A stretch of DNA of 64,000 bases. It comes from Thiocapsa roseopersicina (GTDB lineage: Bacteria > Pseudomonadota > Gammaproteobacteria > Chromatiales > Chromatiaceae). The stretch is from the NCBI RefSeq assembly GCF_900106925.1, contig NZ_FNNZ01000023.1, positions 1-64,000 of the forward strand, read 5' to 3'. The position numbers and the translations under genes are program-made. Positions 38,716 through 46,842 of this stretch are shown one piece after another. Every line of letters begins with the position of its first letter. Within the stretch, counting starts at the first letter, position 1. The notes under the pieces are model-generated. The model made no database searches, was not told the DNA's origin, and saw nothing but the letters and a program-made list of their open reading frames with translations.

Positions 38716-39078
38716 TTAGAAGTAAAACCCGTCGTCATCGGCGCCCAACAGGGCGGCGATGTCGCGGGCTGGCTTGGGGGCGGGCGTGGGTGTGGCGGAT
38801 CCGGCGGGAGTCACCCGCTGATCCGGACCGTCCCGCGACAGCAGCGCCACGGCCCCGGTCGCATCGATGTCCGCCCGGCCGATGGCGACGTAGCCCTTCA
38901 GCCGCTTCTCGCGTGCCCGCTCGAGGGCGATCGGCAACGGCTTGGATTGGGTTTGGCGCAGACGACCGGCCGGTCCCCAACGGATCTGCGCTGTCCCGTT
39001 GCCGAGATCGGCGTAGGCCCATTCCTTGGCGGTCCCGTCCCCGTGCTCGTAGCGATAGAGCCGATACAGAGGGCTCAC
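38716..39078 (-). CDS. WGR-like domain protein
   Basis: The 120-residue product starts at a GTG overlapping the stop of the MoxR gene (GTGA). It has 'YRLYRYEHGDGTAKEWAYADLG', 'IRWGPAGRLRQTQSKPLPIA' and 'KRLKGYVAIGRADI', matching WGR-domain spacing (K-W...R-W-G...KGY). The last third is a proline-rich linker ending in ADDDGFYF. WGR domains bind nucleic acids. It is the only gene of the operon without its own leader, so its translation should depend on MoxR translation. Confidence 0.75.
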   Translation of the reverse strand: MSPLYRLYRYEHGDGTAKEWAYADLGNGTAQIRWGPAGRLRQTQSKPLPIALERAREKRLKGYVAIGRADIDATGAVALLSRDGPDQRVTPAGSATPTPAPKPARDIAALLGADDDGFYF

Positions 39079-40028
39079 GGTTTCGCACCCCAGTAGTCGC
39101 CGAAGACATCGGCGGCGATGCGGTGGATCGCCTCGCGCTGCTCCGGCTCCGCGCGGGCGGTCAAGGACTGCTCCAGGGCATACTCGAAGACGTTCGGTGC
39201 GCCTTTGAACGCCAGACTCAGCGTGGCCCAGCGCACCAGGGTCCGGGTGCTCATGGTCACGGTCAGCTCTCCGGATTCCGTTCCGGCGCCCAGGAACAGG
39301 CGCCGCACTTCCTCGGCCACGAGGATCATCTTCGCGATGATCTCCGCGGGCAGCTTCGGGACCGCCGCGGCGATCAGATCCTGCTCCGTCTCGGGCTCCG
39401 GATAGCCGACCTGCACCACCCGGAAGCGGTCCATGAAGGCGAGGTTCTGTCGCAGCACCCCTTGGTAGAGCCCCGAGCGGTCGCCGGCACCGGCGGTGTT
39501 GCCGGTCGCGACGACCCGAAACTTCGGGTGCGGCCGGATCACCTCCCCGCCGTTCTCGGCAATCACCAGGGGATGGCCCTCGAGGATGTCGTTCAGACCC
39601 GCCAACTCGGCCGGGTCCATCAGGTCGCTCTCGTTGAGCACCAGGAGGTGCCCGTCGCGCGCCGCCGTGGACAGGGGTCCGTGGACGAAGCGGGTGCTGC
39701 CGTCGACCAATACGAACTGGCCGACCAGGGCCGCCAGCTCCATGCGTCCGTGGCAGGTCACCGACTGCACCGGCCAGGCGAGCCGGGCGGCAATCTGCAG
39801 GATCAGGCTGGTCTTGCCCGATCCGGTCGGGCCGGTCAGGAACAGGCCGTCGCCGCCGGCCTCGTGCAGGAAGGCCAGCACGTCGCGCAGCAGCTCGGGT
39901 CTGAAGACGTAGGGCTTGCGCACCGGGATGTGCGGATGGGTGTCGTCGGCGAAACCGATCACTTCAAGACCCGGACGGGCCTTGACGTTGAAGGTGGTCG
40001 CGACATCGAAACGTTGGCTGGCGGTCAT
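39075..40028 (-). CDS. MoxR/CobS-like AAA+ ATPase
   Basis: The 317-residue product has Walker A 'FLTGPTGSGKTSLILQIAARL' at about 63, Walker B-like 'HLLVLNESDLMDPAEL' at about 128, sensor 1 'FRVVATGNTAGAGD' at about 165 and arginine-finger region 'DRFRVVQVGYPEPE'. It pairs with the CobT-like VWA gene of the operon. I use the ATG at 40028, directly after the conserved leader. MoxR-VWA pairs remodel or insert cofactors into partner proteins; the partner here is unknown. Confidence 0.88.
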   Translation of the reverse strand: MTASQRFDVATTFNVKARPGLEVIGFADDTHPHIPVRKPYVFRPELLRDVLAFLHEAGGDGLFLTGPTGSGKTSLILQIAARLAWPVQSVTCHGRMELAALVGQFVLVDGSTRFVHGPLSTAARDGHLLVLNESDLMDPAELAGLNDILEGHPLVIAENGGEVIRPHPKFRVVATGNTAGAGDRSGLYQGVLRQNLAFMDRFRVVQVGYPEPETEQDLIAAAVPKLPAEIIAKMILVAEEVRRLFLGAGTESGELTVTMSTRTLVRWATLSLAFKGAPNVFEYALEQSLTARAEPEQREAIHRIAADVFGDYWGAKP

Positions 40029-40112
40029 GGTGTGGTCTCCATCGGGTGGGTGATCCCGAGGAGACGCACGCTTCCTTTGGGGGAGCGCAGGTCTCCCCGG
40101 GGGCTTGGGTTG
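40029..40112 (-). promoter_or_regulatory. Conserved two-hairpin leader of the MoxR gene
   Basis: Hairpin 1 pairs GGGGAG with CTCCCC. Hairpin 2 pairs GTCTCC with GGAGAC and is extended inside by TCGGG/CCCGA. The Shine-Dalgarno GGAG is in the 3' arm. Confidence 0.8.
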
Positions 40113-40318
40113 CAGAGGTTTGGGATTGGCTGTGTCGCCGAGAGTCGGCCCGTTCAGCACGCGGAGTCGTCATGTCCGGCAGGGACATCACGTCATTCGG
40201 TTGTCCGATCGAGACTGCTTAAACATCAGTCAGGACGGGACAGCCGCCGACCGGGGCCGGGGTGTCTTGGAATGGATCCGCGGATCCGGGGCCCGTCCTT
40301 GGGCCTGGTTCCGCATGG

Positions 40319-41335
40319 CTAGAAGTAAAAGCCCATGTCGGTCTCGGTGGCGTGCCGCAGCGCTTGGACCTCGGCCTCACTGAACGGGCCGCTTGCCGTG
40401 CCTTCCTTCAGGGTCGTGATCCTGACCCGGTCGGAGGACGCGCGGCGATAGCGCTCCAAGCGCATCGGATCGACATCGGGTGCAACGTCCGCGAGGGCGG
40501 CCTTGTAGTCGATCGCTCCGGCCACGGCGTAGCGCAGGACCCTCAGCCCGGCGCTCTCGCCCATCGCGAAGTCGCCCAGCAGGGCCACCAGTTGCGACTC
40601 GATGCCGTCCAGACCCGACTTCAGGGTCTTGAGCGCGGCGTCGAGCTTGGCCTTCTCGGCGGCGAGCCTGCGGTACTCCCCGGACAGCCGCGTCCAGGTG
40701 GCCAGCTCCGTGCCGGACGGGGTGTAGAGATCCCGCTCGGGATCGCGCTCGGGTTCCTGCTTCTTCTCCACGCGCGCCCGAAACTCCAGGCAGCGCGGCA
40801 CCAGGGTGTCTCGGATGAAGGTCTCGTCGCGCGGGATGCGAAAGTCGACCGCGATGCCCGGCGCCCGATGAAACACCAGCCAGCCTTCGGCGGCGTCGGC
40901 GACATGGATCTGGCACTGGACCTGATGCCAATAGAGGCGGTAAGCCTCCGAGGCGACGCCGTGCTCCAGGACCTGCAGATAGGTGCTCTCGTGCGGCACC
41001 TTGAGCTCGACCGGGATTCCGTTGTTGTCCAGGCCGTCGAACGAGGCGCGGATCACGGGATGGGTGTCGGACTCGCCGCAGAGCGGCAGCAGCAAGGTGT
41101 CGTGGCGTTCCTCGAAGCCCCGGCGGGCGGTGTCTTCGAGCGCGTTGCCGCGTCGTACGATCGGGTTGCCGCTCAGGTCTTCGGGCAACAGCATCCCGAT
41201 CTTCTCCGCCCAGAGCCGCCACGGCGTCTTGTAGGGCGAGACGCCGAGAACGACCGCGGCATCGGAGGCCGAGACCCCGGCGTTACGCCAGGCGTGCCAG
41301 TCGGGGGTGCGTTGGGTGATGTCGATGACGTGCAT
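40319..41335 (-). CDS. YqaJ-type viral recombinase exonuclease
   Basis: The 338-residue product begins MHVIDITQRTPDWHAWRNAG and has 'VSASDAAVVLGVSPYKTPWRLW', 'NALEDTARRGFEERH', 'VIRASFDGLDNNGIPVELKVP' (D...ELK nuclease site at about 105-120) and 'WHQVQCQIHVADAAEGWLVF'. This is the YqaJ/lambda-exonuclease fold that makes 3' single strands for a RecT/Bet annealase, encoded upstream. The C-terminal third is a helical extension ending TDMGFYF. The frame reaching 42628 is a fusion by chance with antisense of bet. Confidence 0.9.
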   Translation of the reverse strand: MHVIDITQRTPDWHAWRNAGVSASDAAVVLGVSPYKTPWRLWAEKIGMLLPEDLSGNPIVRRGNALEDTARRGFEERHDTLLLPLCGESDTHPVIRASFDGLDNNGIPVELKVPHESTYLQVLEHGVASEAYRLYWHQVQCQIHVADAAEGWLVFHRAPGIAVDFRIPRDETFIRDTLVPRCLEFRARVEKKQEPERDPERDLYTPSGTELATWTRLSGEYRRLAAEKAKLDAALKTLKSGLDGIESQLVALLGDFAMGESAGLRVLRYAVAGAIDYKAALADVAPDVDPMRLERYRRASSDRVRITTLKEGTASGPFSEAEVQALRHATETDMGFYF

Positions 41336-41400
41336 GGGTGCTCCTGAACAGAACGGGGCACCGTCCCCGAGGGGCAGCGCGTGCCCCATGGGGTGGATGA
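41336..41400 (-). promoter_or_regulatory. Conserved two-hairpin leader of the exonuclease gene
   Basis: Hairpin 1 pairs GGGGCA with TGCCCC. Hairpin 2 pairs GGTGC with GCACC and encloses AGGA just before ATG. Confidence 0.7.
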
Positions 41401-41439
41401 TCGGAATCCCATGACCGCCGTCCGTGGCGGTCATGGGAT

Positions 41440-42507
41440 CTAGGCGGCTTCGGCGACGGGCGCCTCGGCGGTCTTGGCTTTCCTCGTAACGACCGACAGC
41501 GCGGCCGCCTGCTCCAACTCGGCGAGGGCGTAAGCCAGATGCGCCCCGTTGAAGCGGGCGCGGGCATAGTCCTCGGCCTGACCCCAGGCGCCGACCTTGC
41601 AGGCCCGCTCCACGAGCGTGGCGACCTGCTTGGCCACCTGCGCGTCGATGACGGCATCCCGCTGTGCGGGATCCGCCGGGGCGGTCTCGGAGACGGCGGT
41701 CTCGTCGATTCCGTTCGGCCGAGCGGTGTCGACCGACGCGGTGTCGACGACTGTCGGAGTCACCCGCGGTTGGATCGTGGTCGGTTGCGCGGTCACGATC
41801 TCGCCCTCGATCACGGCCCCGTCGACGGGGGCATGGCCCTCGATGGCCTTGCCTTCCATCTCCTCGGCGGTGTAGCCGGCTTCCTCGGGAAAGGCCGCCC
41901 GCAGGCTCGCGGCTTTGGCGCATTTGAGGAGCTGTCCCTTCGGACGCTTCTGCCACATCTCGTTCGGCACCTCCGCGCGGCCTTGTCGGGCATAGGTCTC
42001 CTCCCAGAAGACCATCTCGGAGAAGGGGCAGCGCACCCCGTTGACCATCCGATAGACCGTCGTCTCGGCCCACTCGGGGAAGGTCACGGTGACGGCGACC
42101 TCGGTCCACTTGTCGTCGCGCTTGACCGTCCCGGTGAAGGTTTTGGTCAGCTCCGGTCCGAACCGCGGCGAGTCGAGCCCCGCCCACAGGCCGGTGCGCG
42201 CCGCCGTGATCTGGACCTCGGCGATGCCGGGCCACACGGTCTCGACGTAACGTCCGAGAGCGGTCGACCACATGGAGACGACGTGTACCGGGCGTTTCAT
42301 CACGTCCAGGCCGCGCGCCTGGCAATAGCGCACCGCGAGGATCACGCCCTCGGGTGTCTTGGCGTTGGGGAAGATCGAGTCGGCGAGCACCGCCCAGGTT
42401 CCGGCGTCCAAGCCGATCTCGGCGAGGACGCTCGGGGCGACCGGGAGGCGGCTGGGGACGAGCGAGGTGGTCAAGGCTTGGGTCGGGCTGCTGCGGCGTG
42501 TAGCCAT
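41440..42507 (-). CDS. bet: RecT/Bet-family single-strand annealing protein
   Basis: The 355-residue product has the Bet-type core at about 30-200: 'FPNAKTPEGVILAVRYCQARGLD', 'KRPVHVVSMWS', 'WPGIAEVQITAARTGLWAG', 'EMVFWEETYARQ', 'GQLLKCAKAASLRAAFPEEAG'. The tail contains repeated Asp/Val-rich linker sequence. It anneals complementary single strands made by the downstream YqaJ exonuclease, as in lambda Red and SXT Bet/Exo. The ATG at 42507 follows the conserved leader. This is the first gene of the operon. Confidence 0.9.
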   Translation of the reverse strand: MATRRSSPTQALTTSLVPSRLPVAPSVLAEIGLDAGTWAVLADSIFPNAKTPEGVILAVRYCQARGLDVMKRPVHVVSMWSTALGRYVETVWPGIAEVQITAARTGLWAGLDSPRFGPELTKTFTGTVKRDDKWTEVAVTVTFPEWAETTVYRMVNGVRCPFSEMVFWEETYARQGRAEVPNEMWQKRPKGQLLKCAKAASLRAAFPEEAGYTAEEMEGKAIEGHAPVDGAVIEGEIVTAQPTTIQPRVTPTVVDTASVDTARPNGIDETAVSETAPADPAQRDAVIDAQVAKQVATLVERACKVGAWGQAEDYARARFNGAHLAYALAELEQAAALSVVTRKAKTAEAPVAEAA

Positions 42508-42595
42508 GGCGTGGTCTCCATTGGGTGGGTGAACCCGAGGAGACACACCTCTCCCCGGGGGAGCGGCAGTCTCCCCGGGACGGGTGAGCCGGCAG
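42508..42595 (-). promoter_or_regulatory. Conserved two-hairpin leader of bet
   Basis: Hairpin 1 pairs GGGGAG with CTCCCC. Hairpin 2 pairs GTCTCC with GGAGAC. The sequence is close to the MoxR leader, including the GGAGACCAC run before ATG. Confidence 0.8.
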
Positions 42596-43135
42596 GGCCG
42601 GCGGTTGGTTTCGGCTGTGTTCGGGCAAACGCCCGGGGTCAGCGGCCCCGTCGGTCGGTCTCGTGCAGGGAGAACCGAACGGATGACTCGAGAATCGCCT
42701 GTCCGCTGCGGACCGTGCGGGTCACGGGCGCAGGGGACAGGGGAATCGATGGGGTTCGGAGGATGGCGTGCAGACGTATGGAGCGACACGGCGCGGTGTC
42801 GATCCTCGGGGCGAGGTCGGTGCGTTGCGGAACGTTCGACGGAGACGGGTGCGCGATCGACGTGAAGGACTGTCGACGACACCTGAAGGCCTGTTGCCTT
42901 CGCGGCGACCGCTCGCGATCAAGGGGACCTGGCTTCGGCTGTTACGTCCGGGCGGACGTTTCGGCTCCCGGGGAGCCGCGGCCAGCTACCGCTTGTGTAT
43001 TCCAGCGCAGGCGCACGGCGAATGCAAGGCCGTGATCTGGTCGAAAAGCAGCGTTTCGGAGGTCTTTTCCCCGATGCGAGCGCGCTCGGGACCGGGATAG
43101 GCTGAAGACCCCGATCAGCCGCAAAGAGCATCCCC
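42596..43135. other. Divergent intergenic region, 540 bp
   Basis: It lies between the bet operon (minus) and the DUF1845-like gene (plus) and should contain both promoters. I see no gene in it and could not assign promoter boxes with confidence. Confidence 0.45.
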
Positions 43136-43756
43136 ATGCCCGCCCCGAGAGGTTACAGCCGCCCCGAATTCCACGTCCCCGTCACCCTGCAATCGGCACA
43201 TGCCCACCGCGTCGTCGGCCGCAGCCTGATCCGTGTCGCGCGCGCCCTCTACGGGATCGACGTGGTGCTCCACGCGATCGGCGATGCCCGGCAGATGGAG
43301 GAGGTCGAGGGCCTGGTCGATGGCCTGCTCGGCGCCTTCGCCCAACGCTTGGACGAAGAGATTGCCCGCGTGGAGACATTGAAGAGTGCCAACGGCATCG
43401 CCGCCGTGCCGCGCTACACCAACCCGAGTCGGGTGACCTTTCGCATCTCCTCGCCCCAGCTCTCCCAGTACGCCAATCTGATTCAAGCCCTCGATCGACT
43501 CACCGTCGGCATCGACACCCTCTGGCTGAGCGGCCTCTTCAGCAACCGCCAACGCGCCGATGCGGTCTATACCTGGCGCAACGAGCTCCTCTCCGTCGGT
43601 CGACGCATCGTCGAAATCGAAGCGCGTGCCCGTGATTTCGCGCGCCGCCAAGGCAAGGAGGAGGAGATCGCCGCCGGGGATGCTGCAGCAACTTCCGTGG
43701 TGGTGTTGGACGAGGAGGGCGAGTTGGAGGGAGACGAGGAGGAGGTTGCCACGTAA
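43136..43756 (+). CDS. ICE/plasmid-associated protein, DUF1845/AcaB-like
   Basis: The 206-residue product has 'FHVPVTLQSAHAHRVVGRSLIRVARAL', 'VDGLLGAFAQRLDEEIARVETL', 'YTNPSRVTFRISSPQLSQYANLIQALDRLTVGIDTLWLSG' and an acidic C-terminal tail. This resembles DUF1845 proteins of ICEs and IncC plasmids, where AcaB is a regulator. It stands divergently from the recombination operon, a natural position for a regulator of that operon or of conjugation. Assignment from memory of the family, moderate. Confidence 0.5.
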   Translation: MPAPRGYSRPEFHVPVTLQSAHAHRVVGRSLIRVARALYGIDVVLHAIGDARQMEEVEGLVDGLLGAFAQRLDEEIARVETLKSANGIAAVPRYTNPSRVTFRISSPQLSQYANLIQALDRLTVGIDTLWLSGLFSNRQRADAVYTWRNELLSVGRRIVEIEARARDFARRQGKEEEIAAGDAAATSVVVLDEEGELEGDEEEVAT

Positions 43757-43945
43757 TCCGCTTCCCCGAAGCTCCGTAGATCCGTAGGTCCGGTCATGGC
43801 GATCGCCGGCGTTCGCCTGTTGTCCTGTGCCTGCGGTTCGAGCGTCAGGCGGGCACGCCACTTGATCGGAGTCGGCGTCGTCGACTCGTCACCAAGCCCG
43901 CGTCGCCGTCGTTGCGCGGTCGCCCCATGAGGCGGTCCCCGGCCA

Positions 43946-44773
43946 TTACGGGGTCGGCACAGTCTGTTCCAGCCACTGAACGACGGTCTCGATCAAGGGC
44001 TCTTCATATCCCTCGAAGAAATGGTCCGCGCCGGGGATCTGCACCTGATGATAGCCGGGGTTCGCAGCGGCGGTCTCGGCGCGCTCCCGGGCCCCCGAGA
44101 CGACCGCCGGCAGATCATTCTCGCCGAACAGGTCGAGCATCGGGATGGTGATCCTGCGCACCAGTTCGACGTTGTCGCGACCGGCCTGAAGTCCGCTGCT
44201 GGACATGCCGATGGCCACATAAGCATCGACGTCGTCGGGACGGGCGGCGAGGGCGTCGTTGACCATGGTGGCGCCGAGACTGTGCGCGACGATGACGATG
44301 CGCTCGGCGCCATGTGCCTTCAGATAGGCGACGGCGGCAGCGAGGCGGGGGGCACTTTCGGCGATGAGCGGCGCGTAATCGGCCCCGGTCGCCTCGTTCG
44401 CCAGGACCGGCATCTGAATGGCGAGGGTGCTCCATCCGTCGCGGGGCAGAGCGGTGCGCAGCGGATAGACCACCTGTGGCCAGTTGGGGTGAACGCCGAT
44501 GCCGTGCACGATGATCGCACCCCGGCCCGCGTCCTCTTCGGCCTCGGTATAAAGCCCGAGGAAGGTCGCCTCGCCGGCCGTGAGATCGACGGCCTCGCCG
44601 TCCATCAAGCTGTCGACGATCTGCTCGCGCCAACGCAGCTCTTTGCCGAAATCCGAGCCGGTCGCTTGGATCGGCGCAGCGGCGGTGTCGGCATGGATCG
44701 GTCCGCTCGGACTGGCAACGACCAAGGCGAGCAAGATGGACAGGGTGGGCAGGGTGGTCGGTGTCTTCGTCAT
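43946..44773 (-). CDS. Secreted alpha/beta-hydrolase (DUF3530-like)
   Basis: The 275-residue product has an N-terminal signal peptide ('LPTLSILLALVVASPSGPIHA'), 'GAIIVHGIGVHPNWPQVVYPL' (oxyanion region), nucleophile elbow 'IVIVAHSLGATMVNDAL' (Ser at about 175), acid 'LDLFGENDLPAV' and 'GADHFFEGYEE' with the catalytic His. It probably acts in the periplasm on an unknown ester or envelope substrate. The ATG at 44773 is preceded by AGGAGG; the frame reaching 45022 is not used. Confidence 0.75.
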   Translation of the reverse strand: MTKTPTTLPTLSILLALVVASPSGPIHADTAAAPIQATGSDFGKELRWREQIVDSLMDGEAVDLTAGEATFLGLYTEAEEDAGRGAIIVHGIGVHPNWPQVVYPLRTALPRDGWSTLAIQMPVLANEATGADYAPLIAESAPRLAAAVAYLKAHGAERIVIVAHSLGATMVNDALAARPDDVDAYVAIGMSSSGLQAGRDNVELVRRITIPMLDLFGENDLPAVVSGARERAETAAANPGYHQVQIPGADHFFEGYEEPLIETVVQWLEQTVPTP

Positions 44774-45240
44774 CGGTTGGCCTCCTGTGGTGTGCGGGTC
44801 TCGGTGCGGCGGGGCGCATCTTCTCGACACACCGCCCCGTGTAAGCTCGCGAGTCTCCTCGGATTCAGGCGCATCGCCCTTTTCGGTTCGGGGATGCTCT
44901 GTGCTCCGAACGATCACCATAGACCGAGGTCGGGCTTGTCGCGAGTCCGGCTCTCTTCGATCCGGTCTCCGCAGGAACACGGCGCTCGAAGGGCGGCAGA
45001 TCAGCGACGGGCCAGTACCCAATCAAGACGCGCAGGCTCGGCCGTCGGGCGTCCCGATTTCCCCTCTCCGGGTCAGTGGGGGTGAGCCGGCCCCGCAACC
45101 GGTCAGTGCCGGAGAGGCCACGAGTGACCGTTCGATCCTGATAACGGTCACCCGCCGTCGTGCGACCGATGGACCGGTCACGACCCAAGAAGCGACATTG
45201 GCCCTCAGAGAGGCAACGGCCGGATTGTGAACGGTAGCGG
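44774..45240. other. Non-coding stretch, 467 bp
   Basis: It lies upstream of the hydrolase gene and before the IS91-like relic. No gene is apparent. It probably contains the hydrolase promoter. Confidence 0.4.
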
Positions 45241-45425
45241 ACGCTGAGCCGAGTGCTGCGTTCATCGCCGATGCCGCGCCCGTCGAGCAGATCCTCACCC
45301 AAATCGGTGAGCCACCACGCCCACCCCCGATCTCTCCCGCCCGTGGACCGCCCGCCTGGGACGAGGTGCCCGAGCCGGTGGCGGATTGGGACCTTGTCGC
45401 TCAGCCCGAGCTCGAAGTCGATTAG
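45241..45425 (+). pseudogene. C-terminal fragment of an IS91-type transposase
   Basis: In one frame the sequence reads 'AFIADAAPVEQILTQIGEPP' then 'PARGPPAWDEVPEP' and ends ELEVD before a TAG. This is the characteristic proline-rich end of IS91-family (rolling-circle, HUH) transposases. Everything upstream of the last 60 residues is missing. It is a relic marking an old insertion or recombination point. Confidence 0.7.
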
Positions 45426-45960
45426 CGTATCGCGTGGTAGCCGCTGTCTTCTGCGCGCTGTCTAGCGGACAACTGAACAATAGGGGCCGGAAATTGCGCT
45501 GCCAGAGGTCGTTAACTCATTGTTTCTTCGTTTCGGGCTCAGTATCGTGTTTGCTGGACACTGGCTCGAACAGGCAACCACGACCTCGTGAAAACATCGA
45601 CTTACGACAGCCTCTGGCCTGACAGCATCCAGTATGGGGCAATCGACAGCCTGCGCGAGAGGGTATGGTCCCCTCGTCCGCGAGCCCCCGCTACGCCCCT
45701 TAATCTCGACCCATTTCTCGGACCACCACGCGAATGCACCGCTCGCGCGGCCATTAGCCCCTTGGCGGGGCGTTGACCGCTCTTCGAGCCCCCGCTAGAG
45801 CCGTCCTCACCGAGCTTCTAGACGCCCAAGGACGGTTGAATTTCCTATCCTCACACGAGCTGGACGCAACGGCCTTCGCCTGCATGGCACCCGTTTGGAC
45901 CTCCCTCGCTGCGCCACTGTATCGATTTCCTCGTGGACCGCGACTCCGACCTGGCGCAGC
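45426..45960. other. Non-coding stretch, 535 bp
   Basis: It lies between the IS91 relic and a minus-strand hypothetical gene. I see no supported gene; several short GC-rich frames lack recognisable features. Confidence 0.4.
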
Positions 45961-46305
45961 TCAGGCAAGCCTCGGCAAGGGCAGGGCAGTACCGATTGCG
46001 CCTTCGATCGCCTGCCATAGCACCTGCATGACGGCATTCCAGATCTTTTCGAACAAGACATGGGATAGCCGCACCAAGGTCTTCACGAAGGACTCGGCCA
46101 TATGCTCCAACTCGTCGAGAAAAAAGTCCCGCGTATTCTCCGTGATGTCGCCGGAGGCGATACCGGCGGCGATGAAGGCGGCCTGCTGCGCCAAGGCTTC
46201 CACCTGCCGGCGCTGAAAACTGCGGATCAGTGTCACGTCTGCGTCGATGACCTCGCTGGCTGTCGCAATCACGGCGTCGGTTACCTGTTGCACATCAATA
46301 CTCAT
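45961..46305 (-). CDS. Hypothetical helical protein
   Basis: The 114-residue product begins MSIDVQQVTDAVIATASEVI and is predicted almost wholly helical, with an amphipathic end ('VLFEKIWNAVMQVLWQAIEGAIG'). GGAGG lies upstream, and the gene starts 16 bp after the lipoprotein gene, so the two form a pair. No family is recognised. Confidence 0.65.
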   Translation of the reverse strand: MSIDVQQVTDAVIATASEVIDADVTLIRSFQRRQVEALAQQAAFIAAGIASGDITENTRDFFLDELEHMAESFVKTLVRLSHVLFEKIWNAVMQVLWQAIEGAIGTALPLPRLA

Positions 46306-46321
46306 GTTGTAATCCTCCGCG

Positions 46322-46813
46322 TTAGCGCTCTAGGTAGGCTTCGTAGGTCAAGGCTTGATCCGCATAGATCATCCATTGCCTTCGCATCGCTTCGACCTCG
46401 GTTGCGGTGAGCCCATTGGCGCCGTGCACGTCGCGCGTGGTGGTGATGGTTCTCGCCATGCCCTGGATCGGCTCCACCGGCGGGCCGGAGGCATCAACCT
46501 CGTCCCGAGAGAAATCGGCGGCAAGTCTCAAAGGCGTTGCCGGAGCAGGGCGCGCGTGAATCTGCATCTCCAATGCGTGCAACGAGCCGATGAGCCCGTC
46601 GTATCGATCCTTGTAAGCGGCGAATTGATCCTGTTTCGCCCCTGCCGAAAAAGCGGCGAACAGCGTCATGGCTTGGGTATTCGCGTTGGTCAGGCCGACG
46701 ACGATGTGCTCGTCGTAAGCCGGGGCCAGGCGCGTAGCGCAGCCTGAGCAAACGAGCACGTAGAGCAGCAGGTAAGCCGTCGGGCGATCGGGGAGTGGTC
46801 GTTTGTCCATCAT
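46322..46813 (-). CDS. Predicted lipoprotein
   Basis: The 163-residue product has a signal sequence with a lipobox-like end ('AYLLLYVLVCSGCATRL', Cys about 25). A helical periplasmic domain follows ('VGLTNANTQAMTLFAAFSAG', 'YKDRYDGLIGSLHALEMQI'). It is probably anchored in the outer membrane. It is followed closely by the 114-residue gene. Function not recognised. Confidence 0.7.
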   Translation of the reverse strand: MMDKRPLPDRPTAYLLLYVLVCSGCATRLAPAYDEHIVVGLTNANTQAMTLFAAFSAGAKQDQFAAYKDRYDGLIGSLHALEMQIHARPAPATPLRLAADFSRDEVDASGPPVEPIQGMARTITTTRDVHGANGLTATEVEAMRRQWMIYADQALTYEAYLER

Positions 46814-46842
46814 GCTGATAACCCTTGCATTGCAGATTGTCG

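Noticed and set aside
40319-42628. A single 769-codon minus-strand gene covering the exonuclease and part of bet
   Set aside because: Only the last 338 codons resemble a protein family. The first part is an alternative frame of bet, and the conserved leader ends exactly at the internal ATG at 41335.
43946-44850. Ninth copy of the two-hairpin leader before the hydrolase
   Set aside because: A GGTGTG/CACACC pair exists, but the loop is large and the AGGAGG lies outside it. The resemblance is too weak to count.
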